NCBI GenBank assembly: GCA_965221845.1
Contig: OZ244919.1
Span: 806,001 to 870,000, forward strand
Length of the DNA: 64,000 nucleotides
Direction of reading: 5' to 3'
DNA from: JAJEFO01 sp965221845
Lineage (GTDB): Bacteria; Pseudomonadota; Alphaproteobacteria; Rhodobacterales; Rhodobacteraceae
This document shows, in pieces, positions 1-8,113 of this stretch. The notes under the pieces are model-generated. The model did not search any database. It had not been told where the DNA came from and saw only the letters and a list, made by a program, of their open reading frames with translations. Each line of letters begins with the position of its first letter. Positions within the stretch are counted from its first letter, which is position 1. Both the position numbers and the translations under genes were made by a program.

Positions 1-101
1 GGGTGCCCGGGCGGCACGTGCGGAAGGCGCATGAAGGTTGGCACGCCGGCAAAGCGCGGGAGGTCGAAGCCGGAGACGGGGCGGAAGAAGGGATCGGCCA
101 T
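1..101 (-). CDS. Agmatinase-family ureohydrolase, N-terminus only (runs off the window)
   Basis: The gene starts with ATG at 101 and continues past base 1, so only about 33 residues are visible. They read as MADPFFRPVSGF followed by DLPRFAGVPTFMRLPHV, which resembles the conserved N-terminus of alphaproteobacterial agmatinases and guanidinobutyrases. These are manganese enzymes that release urea from agmatine or related guanidino compounds in polyamine metabolism. The metal-binding motifs lie outside the window, so the substrate cannot be decided. The start lies 10 bases downstream of the vsr stop codon on the same strand, so co-transcription is possible. Confidence 0.6.
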   Translation of the reverse strand, partial: MADPFFRPVSGFDLPRFAGVPTFMRLPHVPPGH

Positions 102-110
102 GGCCGCAGG

Positions 111-614
111 CTAGGCATTCACGCCGGAGATTTCCAGCCGGGATCCCGGGAGCTTCCCGGCGACGAGCCTTTCCTCGATCACGATGTCCCTGCGGCCTGA
201 CAGCAGCCAGTCGGCAAGCATCCGGGCGGAGACATCGGCATGCCCGGCCTTCCTCAAGGCGCATTCCCAGACGGTGGCCACCCTCCAGCCCGCCTCGAAC
301 AGCCGGGAGCGCACCTCGCTGTCGCGCACGACGTTCCTTTCGAACTTGGACGTCCAGTACTTGGTCCGCGTCGCGGGAACCGTGGCGTGACGGCACCCTT
401 CATGATGGTGCCAGAAGCAGCCGTGCACGAACACGGCGGCGTTGAACTTCCGAAGCACCAGATCCGGACGACCGGGAACGTTCGCCGCATGCAGGCGATA
501 ACGGAAGCCTCGCCCGTGAAGCGCCCGCCGCAGCACCAGCTCCGGCCTCGTGTCCTTGCCCCGGATGCTGGCCATGATCCGGGATCGCGTCCTGCTGTCA
601 ACGACGTCCGCCAC
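111..614 (-). CDS. vsr: Very short patch repair endonuclease (Vsr)
   Basis: 167 residues, the usual length for Vsr, which nicks DNA 5' of a T:G mismatch created by deamination of 5-methylcytosine. Visible family motifs are SRIMASIRGKDTRPEL near the N-terminus, PGRPDLVL with the catalytic Asp at residue 51, and the zinc-site cluster with Cys66, His71 and Cys74 in GCFWHHHEGC. The start is GTG at 614, preceded by a GGGAG ribosome-binding site. No cytosine methyltransferase is visible upstream in this window, although Vsr usually travels with one. The agmatinase gene follows 9 bases downstream. Confidence 0.93.
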   Translation of the reverse strand: MADVVDSRTRSRIMASIRGKDTRPELVLRRALHGRGFRYRLHAANVPGRPDLVLRKFNAAVFVHGCFWHHHEGCRHATVPATRTKYWTSKFERNVVRDSEVRSRLFEAGWRVATVWECALRKAGHADVSARMLADWLLSGRRDIVIEERLVAGKLPGSRLEISGVNA

Positions 615-719
615 GGTCCGCTCCCGCGCTTCCCTGCCGCTTCGCCAAGGCCTGAGCCACGAAGACAGGCATCGTCAGCGGAATGTCGCCGGGCGCGCGC
701 TCCGTCCCGGGGCGCCCGT

Positions 720-1853
720 TCATCGGCGTTCCTCGTTCAGAAGCGCGCGCGCCTCGTCCGGCCCGAGCGGCGCCGGACGCTCGCAGGCCGTCGTCATTTC
801 CATGAACTCCCCTTCCTCGCCGGACTTCAGGATCCCCGCCATGACCTCGACCGCGTGAAGCGCAAGCTCCATCGAGCAGCGATGCGGACGGCTCTCCCGA
901 ATCGCAAGCGCCATGTCCGCGAGCCCTGCCGCGCGATAGTTGGCATGCCCGCCGTCCTGGTTGGCCACCGCCAGCGGATGATCCCATGGATCGACCTTGG
1001 CAAAGCCCTCGTTCGCGCGGGCCATGAAGATCTCGCCACCGAAGAAATTCGGATCGGGCAGGTCAAGGCTCGCCTCGGTGCCATGGATCTCCATCGGCCT
1101 GTGCCCGTGGGCCCAGACGTCCCAGCTCGCGGCCATCGTCACGACCGCGCCGCCGTGAAACTCGAGGATGCCATGGATCGTGGTCGGCGTCCTGACCGGG
1201 ATCCGCTCGCCGCGCCTTGGCTCCGAAAGGATGGTCCGGGTCCTCGACGGTGTCGCGCTGACCGCCGCCACGCGCCGCACCGGGCCGATCAGCTGGACAA
1301 GGCAGGTCACGCAGTAGGGGCCGATGTCGAGCACCGGCCCCGCCCCGGGAAGGAAGAAGAAGTCCGGATTCGGATGCCAGTGCTCCATCCCGCGGTTCAT
1401 CGCGAACGCCGTGCCGCTTGTCACCGTTCCGATCATGCCGCTGTCGATCACGTGACGCGCGAGCTGGTGCGACCCTCCAAGGAACGTGTCCGGCGCCGAA
1501 CCGACGCGGCGTCCCGTCTCCCCGGCAAGCCGCGCGATTTCCGCGCCTTCCTCCAGGGAAAGCACGAAGGGCTTTTCCGAGTAGACGTGCTTGCCCGACG
1601 CCAGCGCGTTCGACGATATCTCGAAATGCGCGGACGGAACCGTCAGGTTCGCAACGATGTCGATGTCGCCCGACCCAAGCAGCGCCTCGACGCTGTCGTG
1701 ACGCACCCCGAACTCCTCCGCCCGGGCAAGGGCGGCGGCATCATCGATGTCCGCGACCGCGCGAATCTCGAATCCACGGAACATCGGCGCAAGGCGCAGA
1801 TAGGTCGCGGAGATGTGGCCGCATCCGATGATGCCGACCCCAAGGTTGCTCAT
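720..1853 (-). CDS. Gfo/Idh/MocA family oxidoreductase
   Basis: 377 residues. The N-terminus GVGIIGCGHISATYLRLAP is the GxGxxG dinucleotide-binding turn of the Gfo/Idh/MocA fold, followed by the EKP motif (YSEKPFVL) typical of NAD(P)-dependent sugar and inositol dehydrogenases. The C-terminal half is the expected alpha/beta substrate domain. The start codon overlaps the end of the upstream epimerase gene by 4 bases (ATGA), so the two are translationally coupled. Together they look like a small sugar or cyclitol catabolic operon; the substrate cannot be read from sequence. Confidence 0.88.
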   Translation of the reverse strand: MSNLGVGIIGCGHISATYLRLAPMFRGFEIRAVADIDDAAALARAEEFGVRHDSVEALLGSGDIDIVANLTVPSAHFEISSNALASGKHVYSEKPFVLSLEEGAEIARLAGETGRRVGSAPDTFLGGSHQLARHVIDSGMIGTVTSGTAFAMNRGMEHWHPNPDFFFLPGAGPVLDIGPYCVTCLVQLIGPVRRVAAVSATPSRTRTILSEPRRGERIPVRTPTTIHGILEFHGGAVVTMAASWDVWAHGHRPMEIHGTEASLDLPDPNFFGGEIFMARANEGFAKVDPWDHPLAVANQDGGHANYRAAGLADMALAIRESRPHRCSMELALHAVEVMAGILKSGEEGEFMEMTTACERPAPLGPDEARALLNEERR

Positions 1854-2617
1854 GCGCCTTTCCGCCCAGGCCCGTTCAGGAACTCGATGGAGCGTTCCGC
1901 GAACCGCCGGTCGTCGCCAGGATTGTCATGCTCGAGGACAAGGCGGTCGCAGCCAGCCCGTGCCAAGGCGGCCACGAGAGCCGTCCAGTCCAGCGTGCCA
2001 TGGCCCACATCGGACCAGCCGCCTTCGTCGACGCATGTCCCTTCAGGCGCGATGTCCTTCACGTGGGCCGTGCCGATCCGGTCGCCGAGACGCTCGATCC
2101 ACGCAAGGGGATCCTCGCCGGCGCGCGCTGCCCAGGCAACGTCGAATTCGAGCGCGAGCGTCGAACCGCCCTCGAGCAGGGGCTCGATCGGATAGCTTCC
2201 GTCGTTCAGCGCCCGGAACTCGAAATCGTGGTTGTGCCACCCGAATCGAACTCCTGCGTCTCTCAGCGGCCGGCCGGCTTTCTCGAGGCGGGCGCCGAAC
2301 GCGCGCCAGCCGTCCCGGTCACCCGGCCGGCCGGCGGCATCGAGAAACGGCACGTACACATCCCGCATTCCGAGCGCGGCGGCCATCGCCCTGACGGCGT
2401 CCGGCTCGTTCTCGACCGTCTCCAGGCCGAAATGCCCGCTCGTCATCGTCACGCCGGCCTCCTGCAGTTCGGCCTTCAGCCGGCCCGGATCGCTCCGGGA
2501 GGCGCAGAGGTCGCCAAATCCCTCGACCTCTGACAGGCCAAGTTCCGCAATCATGCTCAGGGTCTTGGACAGGGGGCCGAACCTGCGTGACGAATAGAGC
2601 TGGTAGGAAAGTGACAT
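1850..2617 (-). CDS. Sugar phosphate isomerase/epimerase (xylose isomerase-like TIM barrel)
   Basis: About 255 residues starting MSLSYQLYSSRRFGPL. I chose this start because an AAAGGA ribosome-binding site lies just upstream; another in-frame ATG lies 30 bases further out. The protein has the alternating strand/helix pattern and metal-site segments of AP-endonuclease-2/xylose-isomerase TIM barrels, for example TSGHFGLET, RFGWHNHDFEF, LALEFDVAW and GTAHVKDI, with His, Glu and Asp positions expected to bind a divalent metal. It overlaps the downstream Gfo/Idh/MocA gene by 4 bases. Pairs of this kind usually handle inositol-like or keto-sugar intermediates, but that is family knowledge, not shown here. 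Confidence 0.85.
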   Translation of the reverse strand: MSLSYQLYSSRRFGPLSKTLSMIAELGLSEVEGFGDLCASRSDPGRLKAELQEAGVTMTSGHFGLETVENEPDAVRAMAAALGMRDVYVPFLDAAGRPGDRDGWRAFGARLEKAGRPLRDAGVRFGWHNHDFEFRALNDGSYPIEPLLEGGSTLALEFDVAWAARAGEDPLAWIERLGDRIGTAHVKDIAPEGTCVDEGGWSDVGHGTLDWTALVAALARAGCDRLVLEHDNPGDDRRFAERSIEFLNGPGRKGA

Positions 2618-3181
2618 GCGCCGAATTTCCTTTCGGAGGGGACTCATGCCGGCTGCCGGACGGCGCGATGCGCCGGCTGCCGACCGGTTCCACGCATCAT
2701 CGAGATGCCCGATGCAATCGAATCGCTGTCAAGCAATGTCCGCGATTCCCCCTTCGGAGCCTGACCGAAAGCCGACGGCCACGTCCTTCAGGCGCTGGCG
2801 AGAGAGCTTCGGGAGAACCCCTTCCGCGGCGTCCGGCCGGAACGCCGGGGCGAAGCGGGACATCCGGGCGGCGCGGCCCCCGGCAGCGGACCCCGGCCGG
2901 CCCGTCCGGGGACACGTCGTGATGCCCGCCATGTCCTTGCGCTCCATTCTCCTTCGGGAATTCGGCCGTTCGCGATCGCCGCGCAATCATGCTGCCCAAC
3001 GAAAGGCGCAAGGTCAATCCAGTTGTCGCCTGAAGGCGGATCAAAGCAGAAGATCCCGTTTCCCGGCGAGGCGTGATGCCGTTCTGCCGCACACGCGCGC
3101 TCGCCGGCGTCCGCGCCCCGCGTCCGCGGCGAGTCGCCGCCTGCAGCGACATTGGGCTGTCCGCTGGTCCAGCGCGCACCG
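2618..3181. other. Gene-poor stretch of about 560 bases
   Basis: No reading frame here resembles a known protein. GC is high on both strands, so long open frames arise by chance. It lies between the epimerase gene and a run of relic genes, and may be decayed coding sequence. It also contains the likely promoter of the epimerase operon on the minus strand, but no clear -35/-10 pair stands out. Confidence 0.5.
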
Positions 3182-3399
3182 TCACGACCGCATCCGCAGC
3201 CCCCGGGATCGAAGAGTGGCCGCACAAGACGCCTTGCCCGACGGCGCTCTCCCGGGATCTCGATTTCGACCTCCAGGTCGTCCGACGCGAGCTCGGCCGG
3301 AACGAGCCCAAAGGCGAACGACCGGTCCTGCCAATGCGAATGCCCGCCCGACGTGGAGAAGCCGGCCATGCCGCCGAGACGCCTGATCGGCTTGGTGCC
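3182..3399 (-). pseudogene. C-terminal fragment of a GcvT/dimethylglycine dehydrogenase-like protein
   Basis: On the minus strand a short stretch reads GFSTSGGHSHWQDRSFAFG, then LVPAELASDDLEVEI, GERRRARRL and PLFDPGG. After a one-base frameshift it ends LRMRS and a stop. This matches the tail of aminomethyltransferase domains found in GcvT and in dimethylglycine or sarcosine dehydrogenases (pattern: TSGGYGH, ALVPAELA, GERRPA, PLYDPxGxRMR). The rest of the gene is missing and there is a frameshift, so this is a relic. It abuts an IS630 relic on its 5' side, which may have truncated it. Confidence 0.55.
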
Positions 3400-3405
3400 A
3401 CATCC

Positions 3406-3761
3406 TCATTGAATTGCCGGGCATAGGGATTTCAGCCTGATGCGGACGTCCTCTGCCGCAAACTCCGCGAACCGCCAGTTGACCGGCCGCGAATCGACTT
3501 TCCGCTTCGCCCGCCACGCAGCGACCTCGCGCACCATGGTCTCCCTGTCGGGAATGCGGCGGTCCAGGCACTGGCCGGAGAGGACGTTGGTCTCGATTCG
3601 GCCATGTTCAGCCAGCTGCCGCGCTTCGGCGTGTGATGCGCTTCGCAGCGGTCAGCGAGCCGCGACGCCTCCGCCTGATCGAACGCCTCGCAGAACGTCG
3701 ACAGCCTGTGGGTCCTGACTGCGGCATGCGAATCGCGGGCGGCTTGCCAGGCGGCTTTCAA
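3406..3761 (-). pseudogene. IS630-family transposase, C-terminal relic with frameshift
   Basis: The minus strand reads LSTFCEAFDQAEASRLAD, then HHTPKRGSWLNMAE, shifts frame, and continues CLDRRIPDRETMVREVAAW to VNWRFAEFAAEDVRIRLKSL before a stop at 3406. HHTPKHGSWLNMAE plus CLDRRIPD is the signature of the C-terminal DDE domain of IS630-like transposases, which has the last catalytic acidic residue in the MAE segment. The N-terminal two thirds are absent. No terminal repeats or TA duplication could be assigned. Confidence 0.72.
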
Positions 3762-3871
3762 AGAGAAAGGTGCCGACGCCGAAAAGCCGCTCCCTGTGAA
3801 CGGGCTGCGCGGCGAGAAAATCTCACCCGCAAAGCCCAGGTCTATCCGAATGCCATTGGAACGCCGCCGGG

Positions 3872-4861
3872 TCAGCGACGCCGCCGGGGGCCGAAGACCT
3901 CCTCCAGCGTGCCGGCGGTCACCAGCGCGTCCAGCCAGCGGTCCAGGGTCGCCGCGTCCGCGGACCGCACCTCCGCGGCCCGGGCGGCAGGAACGCCGCC
4001 GAACCTGGTCCCGGCCATCCGCAGGAAGGCCTCGGCCTTGCCCTCGGCCTTGCCCTCGGCCTTGCCCCTGGCCAGCCCGCGCGCCTCGCCCTTCGCCAGC
4101 CCGCGCGCCTCGCCCTGCTCCAGCAGCGTCTCCGCTATCGTTCCCACAAGCGCCTCCATCTCGTCGTGTCCCCCGTCCCGCAGCCTGGCCCTGAGATCCT
4201 CCAGGTCCACGCTGCAGACCCGCAGGACGTACTCCAGGACCTGCCGCCTCAGGTCGTCGCCGCCCGCCGGCAGGCCTGCCGCAAACTCCGCAAGGAAGGC
4301 CAGCGCCTCCCGCCGCAGCGCGATGAACCCGGACCGAAGCGCCGCGTTCCGCGACAGCGCGCCGATCTCCATCGCGCGCAGGCTGCGGAGTATGTAGCCC
4401 GATCCGGGCAGGAATTCCAGTTCCGGGCCGTCGGCGTCGATCATGTCGCGAAGCGAGCCGGGCACCGTCCAGTCAGCCGCGCCGTGGTACACGACGACCG
4501 GGATGATCGGGGGCAGCGACCGGAGCCTGGCCGCCGACGCGCCCGCGTGCCGCTTCCAGATCCTCACCATGTAGGCGGCCAGCTGCAGCGGAAGCCCGGG
4601 ATCCGGACGGCTCTTGTGCTCGGCCAGGACATAGGCGAACGCGCTCCCGCCCGAGGCGAGCCCGACCTTGAGCAGCAAGTCGCTCTGGCTGCCCGCCAGC
4701 GCCTCGTCGACGAAGCTCCCCCCGACGATCTCCGGCAGCGTGTCGGACAGAAGGCCCGAAACGCTGTCCGGAAGATGGTCGCGCAGGAAGTCGCGGGCCC
4801 GCCCCGGATCCGTGAGCAGCGCGCGGAAGAGCGCGTCATGCGGCGTCGGAAGGCCGGCCAT
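3872..4861 (-). CDS. Rpn-family recombination-promoting nuclease / putative transposase
   Basis: 329 residues from MAGLPTPHDALFRALL, the typical start of Rpn (transposase_31, PD-(D/E)XK) proteins. The core shows SQSDLLLKV and YVLAEHKSRPDPGLPLQLAAYM, which carry the nuclease Asp and Glu-x-Lys positions, then IIPVVVYHGA. Near the C-terminus is a low-complexity run built from EARGLAKG and GKAE units (tandem repeat in DNA at about 4035-4115), as often seen in this family. Rpn proteins are DNA endonucleases linked to horizontal transfer and, in some cases, phage defence. The start overlaps the end of the small upstream gene by 26 bases. A decayed copy of the C-terminal part lies at 5809-6075. Confidence 0.85.
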   Translation of the reverse strand: MAGLPTPHDALFRALLTDPGRARDFLRDHLPDSVSGLLSDTLPEIVGGSFVDEALAGSQSDLLLKVGLASGGSAFAYVLAEHKSRPDPGLPLQLAAYMVRIWKRHAGASAARLRSLPPIIPVVVYHGAADWTVPGSLRDMIDADGPELEFLPGSGYILRSLRAMEIGALSRNAALRSGFIALRREALAFLAEFAAGLPAGGDDLRRQVLEYVLRVCSVDLEDLRARLRDGGHDEMEALVGTIAETLLEQGEARGLAKGEARGLARGKAEGKAEGKAEAFLRMAGTRFGGVPAARAAEVRSADAATLDRWLDALVTAGTLEEVFGPRRRR

Positions 4862-5156
4862 CAAAGCCCCTGTCCCGCTTGTAGAGGGTCCACGCTTCCT
4901 CGACGAGCACGCCCTGCTGGACGCCCCTGCGGCGCGCCTCCGCCGCGATCTCCTCGGAAAACCCGGGCAGGACCCTGGCATGCACCTGGCCGGTGCGCGG
5001 GGACCTGGGACGCCCCCTGCGCTTCCGCGGCTCCCGCTCGACGAAGCCGAGCTCCTCTGCGGCCTCGTCGATCCTGGATTCCGTTTCCGGCGCACCCTCC
5101 TTCGGTCGCCTCCGCAGCCCCCGGATGTCGATCTGGCATGGTTCCGGTCCGCTCAT
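4836..5156 (-). CDS. Small basic protein encoded upstream of and overlapping the Rpn gene
   Basis: 106 residues from MSGPEPCQIDIRGLRRRP. The middle is a basic segment (REPRKRRGRPRSPRTGQ) followed by VHARVLPGFSEEIAAEARRRG, which looks like the short strand plus helix of a ribbon-helix-helix-like DNA binder. Its 3' end overlaps the Rpn start by 26 bases, so the two are almost surely co-expressed. Small overlapping partners of nucleases are often regulators or antitoxins, but that is inference from arrangement only. I do not recognise a named family. Confidence 0.55.
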   Translation of the reverse strand: MSGPEPCQIDIRGLRRRPKEGAPETESRIDEAAEELGFVEREPRKRRGRPRSPRTGQVHARVLPGFSEEIAAEARRRGVQQGVLVEEAWTLYKRDRGFDGRPSDAA

Positions 5157-5280
5157 GTGCCGCCCTCCGATGCCAGCCTGTCGATGACGGCCTGCGCGAA
5201 GGCGGCCGCGTTTCCCGACCGTCCCCGGCCGCGCGCATTGGAGAGCATCGGAAGCCGCGGCGCAACATGTGGATTTCTCC

Positions 5281-5403
5281 ATGCGCGACCAGATCGAGAT
5301 CAATGGCCGCATCCGGCAGCATGCAGAGTGGCTGATCGCAAGCGGCAAAGCCCCGGGCGTTCGGCACACGCTCAGGGCAGGCGGGCGTCGGATGCCTTCC
5401 TGA
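5281..5403 (+). CDS. Possible small protein or gene fragment (40 residues)
   Basis: A short frame starting MRDQIEINGRIRQHAEW and ending at TGA 5403 has protein-like composition, unlike the surrounding arginine-rich chance frames. No ribosome-binding site is evident upstream and no family is recognised. It may be the remains of a larger gene between the Rpn pair and the broken tRNA. Confidence 0.25.
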   Translation: MRDQIEINGRIRQHAEWLIASGKAPGVRHTLRAGGRRMPS

Positions 5404-5493
5404 AGGCCCTGCGGACCGCGCGCATGATCCGGACCGGGTCGGGGGCGGGAACGGCTTGACCGCGACCGCGCCGGGGGCTACGCACGTCGCCGC

Positions 5494-5569
5494 GCGGACG
5501 TAGCTCAATGGCAGAGCGCGAGCCTTACCGGGCACGAGGAGGGGGTTCGATTCCCGCCCGTCCGCTCCA
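5494..5569 (+). tRNA. Degenerate tRNA-Gly-like gene
   Basis: The seven-base acceptor stem GCGGACG/CGTCCGC is perfect, the D arm (GCTC/GAGC) is intact and an encoded CCA follows. The T arm has a mismatch and one extra C before the acceptor strand. The anticodon stem is CGAGC/GCACG with an A-A mismatch, and its loop has eight bases (CTTACCGG) instead of seven. At 76 bases it is two longer than a normal tRNA-Gly, which fits two single-base insertions, one inside the anticodon loop. The parent was probably tRNA-Gly(UCC). It is likely non-functional. Confidence 0.5.
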
Positions 5570-5808
5570 GCGCCGCCCGGCAAGCGCATCCCGCCTGCCC
5601 CGTGAGCCGCCCCTGGCGCACGGCCCTTCATCCGGCCTCCAGCCCTCTTCCAGCCAGCGGACCTCCCGGACGCGCCGGGAACGTCGCCGCGCAGGTGGCC
5701 CAGGCGCCGCCCGTGGAGGCGCAGCGCCGTGTCCTGCCGGACGGCTTCCGGCCAGGCGCCGCAGGCCGGCTTCGCAGCCTTCTCAGCAGACGGGCGCGAG
5801 CCGCAGCT
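5570..5808. other. Short gap with no recognisable gene
   Basis: About 240 bases between the degenerate tRNA and the Rpn relic. The sequence is very GC-rich with no convincing frame, hairpin or repeat. It may represent the breakpoint at which the second Rpn copy was lost. Confidence 0.4.
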
Positions 5809-6075
5809 GCGACGCCGCCGGGGGCCGAAGACCTCCTCCGGCGTGCCGGCGGTCACCAGCGCGTCCAGGGTCGCCGCGTCGGCGGACCGCACCTCCGCGG
5901 CCCGGGCGGCAGGAACGCCGCCGAACCTGATCCCGGCCTGCCGCAGCAAGGTCTCCGCCTTCCCCCTGGCCAGCCCGCGCGCCTCGCCCTGCTCCAGCGG
6001 CGTCTCCGCCATCGTTCCCGCAAGCGCCTCCATCTCGTCGTGTCCCTCGTCCCGCAGGACATGCTTCAGAGCCAC
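5809..6075 (-). pseudogene. C-terminal relic of a second Rpn nuclease copy
   Basis: The minus strand encodes GHDEMEALAGTMAETPLEQG, EARGLARGKAE and FGGVPAARAAEVRSADAATL ending TPEEVFGPRRRR, nearly the same as the C-terminus of the intact Rpn gene at 3872-4861. The nuclease core is missing. The copy has a shortened repeat region, a deletion near DAATLD, and has lost the stop codon used by the intact copy. It marks a past duplication of the Rpn locus on the two sides of the tRNA-like gene. Confidence 0.75.
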
Positions 6076-6090
6076 CGCTTCAGGTCTCCG

Positions 6091-7233
6091 TCACCCGGTC
6101 TCGCCATTTCGCGACACGCCCTGCTGCATGAGCGTCACGGCACTCATATGCACGACCTTGCCCTTCGCGGCAGCCTCTTGCGCGGCCAGGCCGATCTCGA
6201 CCGCGCGAGCCCCGTCAATGAGCCCGACCTCCGGCTCGCCATGACCCCTCAGCATGTCGAGGAAACGCGCATGCTGGTAGTATGTCGCACCGTTGTGGTC
6301 GCCGATGGCCTGAAGATCAGGGTCGACCGGAACATCGACCGACCAAGGGCCCCTGGGCTCGCGCGGCGAGACCACGACCCGCGGCGGCGGCGGCGTTCCC
6401 AGACGTTCTGGCCAGAACCGGCGCGGCCCCGGCACCCGTGCCTCGATCTTGCCATCCGGACCAACCGCCGTCAGTTCCTCCTGGTAGTCCGAGCCGTCGG
6501 CATACATGCAAAGCTCGAGCATCGCGCGGCAGCCGTTGTCGAACTCGACGATGACGTAGGCGCCGTCCCAGATGTCGGGGGTTTCGCCGTCATGGTCCTC
6601 GTTCAGGTGATTGACGTCCTGCCCGGCCGAGGCCATGACGCGCGCGGGCTCCGCGCCGAGGATGAGCCGCATGAGGTCGAAGAAATGACAGCATTTCTCG
6701 ACAAGCGTCCCGCCCGTGTTGCGATTGAACCTGTTCCAGCCGCCGACCTTGTGCAGGAACGGAAACCGGTGCTCGCGAATGGTGAGCATCGTCGGGCCGC
6801 CGGTGGCCGCCGCGGCCTCTTCGATGAACGACCTTATGGGCGGCATGTAACGATATTCCATGCCGACCCAGACCGGCGCCGGATACTCCTCGGCGAGCGC
6901 CAGGACCCGCTGGGCGTCACTTTCGCGCGTATACAGAGGCTTTTCGATCAGCAGCGGAAGCGGGCGTCCGCGCGCGATCGCCTCGAACTGCGCCGCGTGG
7001 AAATGGTTCGGCGACGCGATCACCAGGCAATCCGGCCCGGGGTCGGCAAGAAGGCCGGCCAGCGACCCATGCATCCGCGCGGCGGGAGCGACCGCCCGGG
7101 CCGACTCGGCCATCCGCGGGTCCGGCTCGAATATCGCCGCGACCCTGGCATGCGGCAGCAGCGCGATGCTGCGCGCATGCTCCTGCCCCATCATGCCGCA
7201 GCCAACGATTCCGTAATTGATCACTTCCGGCAT
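6091..7233 (-). CDS. Gfo/Idh/MocA family oxidoreductase
   Basis: 380 residues from MPEVINYGIVGCGMMGQEHA, giving the GxGxxG nucleotide-binding turn right at the N-terminus. The LIEKPLYT segment is the family EKP motif with the catalytic lysine, and GGTLVEKCCHFFDLMRL is the conserved His-Asp region of the substrate domain. An upstream in-frame ATG would add 36 residues of low-complexity sequence, which I reject. It is a paralogue rather than a close copy of the oxidoreductase at 720-1853. The substrate is probably a sugar, inositol or related polyol. The flanks are relics, so no operon partner is visible. Confidence 0.88.
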   Translation of the reverse strand: MPEVINYGIVGCGMMGQEHARSIALLPHARVAAIFEPDPRMAESARAVAPAARMHGSLAGLLADPGPDCLVIASPNHFHAAQFEAIARGRPLPLLIEKPLYTRESDAQRVLALAEEYPAPVWVGMEYRYMPPIRSFIEEAAAATGGPTMLTIREHRFPFLHKVGGWNRFNRNTGGTLVEKCCHFFDLMRLILGAEPARVMASAGQDVNHLNEDHDGETPDIWDGAYVIVEFDNGCRAMLELCMYADGSDYQEELTAVGPDGKIEARVPGPRRFWPERLGTPPPPRVVVSPREPRGPWSVDVPVDPDLQAIGDHNGATYYQHARFLDMLRGHGEPEVGLIDGARAVEIGLAAQEAAAKGKVVHMSAVTLMQQGVSRNGETG

Positions 7234-8113
7234 TGCGAGCCTCGACCCGCCCATGGCACGGGCGCCACCGCCCGGGATCGAGCCAGTTTCCCGGGATGTC
7301 AACGATTTCCCGCCAACGGGCCCCCGACTCGCAGCCGGCATAGGCGGTCGAGGCGTTCCTGGCTCCAGCCCTCGCGCGGGCCTTCCGGACAGGAGCCGAA
7401 ACCAGCTTCGCCATCTGGCACCGAGGTTCTTGCGCGACCATCGGGAGAAAGGCGGCCTGGCGGCCGCGCAGCCCTTCCGGAACGGTGAGGCAGCGGCAAG
7501 GCGCCGACTGGCGGAGGGCGTTCGCGCCTGCGGCGACTGTCATGGTCACGCACCGGCCGCAGGCACCGCGGGACGGGATCCAGCGGCAAACGCGTGGCCG
7601 TGCATCTCCCGGCCGCCGCGGTTCCGGGCCCGAGGAGGAGGGCCAGACCGGCGCCTCGACTTCCTTCATGTCGCGGACGCTGTCCTCCCGCTTCGGAGGC
7701 AGCCTGAGGATGCCGGGGCTCTCCAGCGTCCCGGCATGCCGAGGCAGGCCCCGACCCTGCAGTCGCCCCTCGCCGGCCTCCAGCCGGGACGCTCGCAGAC
7801 CGTCTTCGGCTATGAGAAAAATCTCCGGGATGAACAAAGAGAGCGATGTCAAGGCTTTGCGGCCTTCGAAAAAAGCGCTCGCGGAATGGCAGGCCTATCC
7901 GAATGCCATTGCCCTGCAGCCGGAGCCGTCCATTGCGTGCAGACGACCCGTCATGAACGCCTGCCTCCGCTCCCGACAGCTGATTCCCGCTTGCGGACGA
8001 CGGCGAATGCGCCCTGCCGTCCCGACGGCAGCCTCCGGTCATTGCGGGGCCCGACGGGCGTTGACCCGGCACTCCGTCTCGCTAAAGTCCCTCTCGGCAA
8101 GCGGGAGACGCGC
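7234..8113. other. 880-base region without a recognisable gene
   Basis: No frame on either strand matches a known family; long minus-strand frames here are arginine-rich and look like chance. A 17-base string, CTATCCGAATGCCATTG, occurs here at about 7891-7907 and again at about 3842-3858 next to the IS630 relic, so it may be a transposon end or scar. The far right carries the ppx ribosome-binding site. Confidence 0.5.

Noticed and set aside
240..2195. A 651-codon plus-strand frame opposite vsr and the oxidoreductase
   Set aside because: It is antisense to genes with clear family motifs and is rich in Arg, Pro and Ala, as expected for chance frames in high-GC DNA.
5602..7488. A 628-codon plus-strand frame over the second Gfo/Idh/MocA gene
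   Set aside because: The antisense strand holds a complete oxidoreductase with NAD-binding and EKP motifs; this frame has none.
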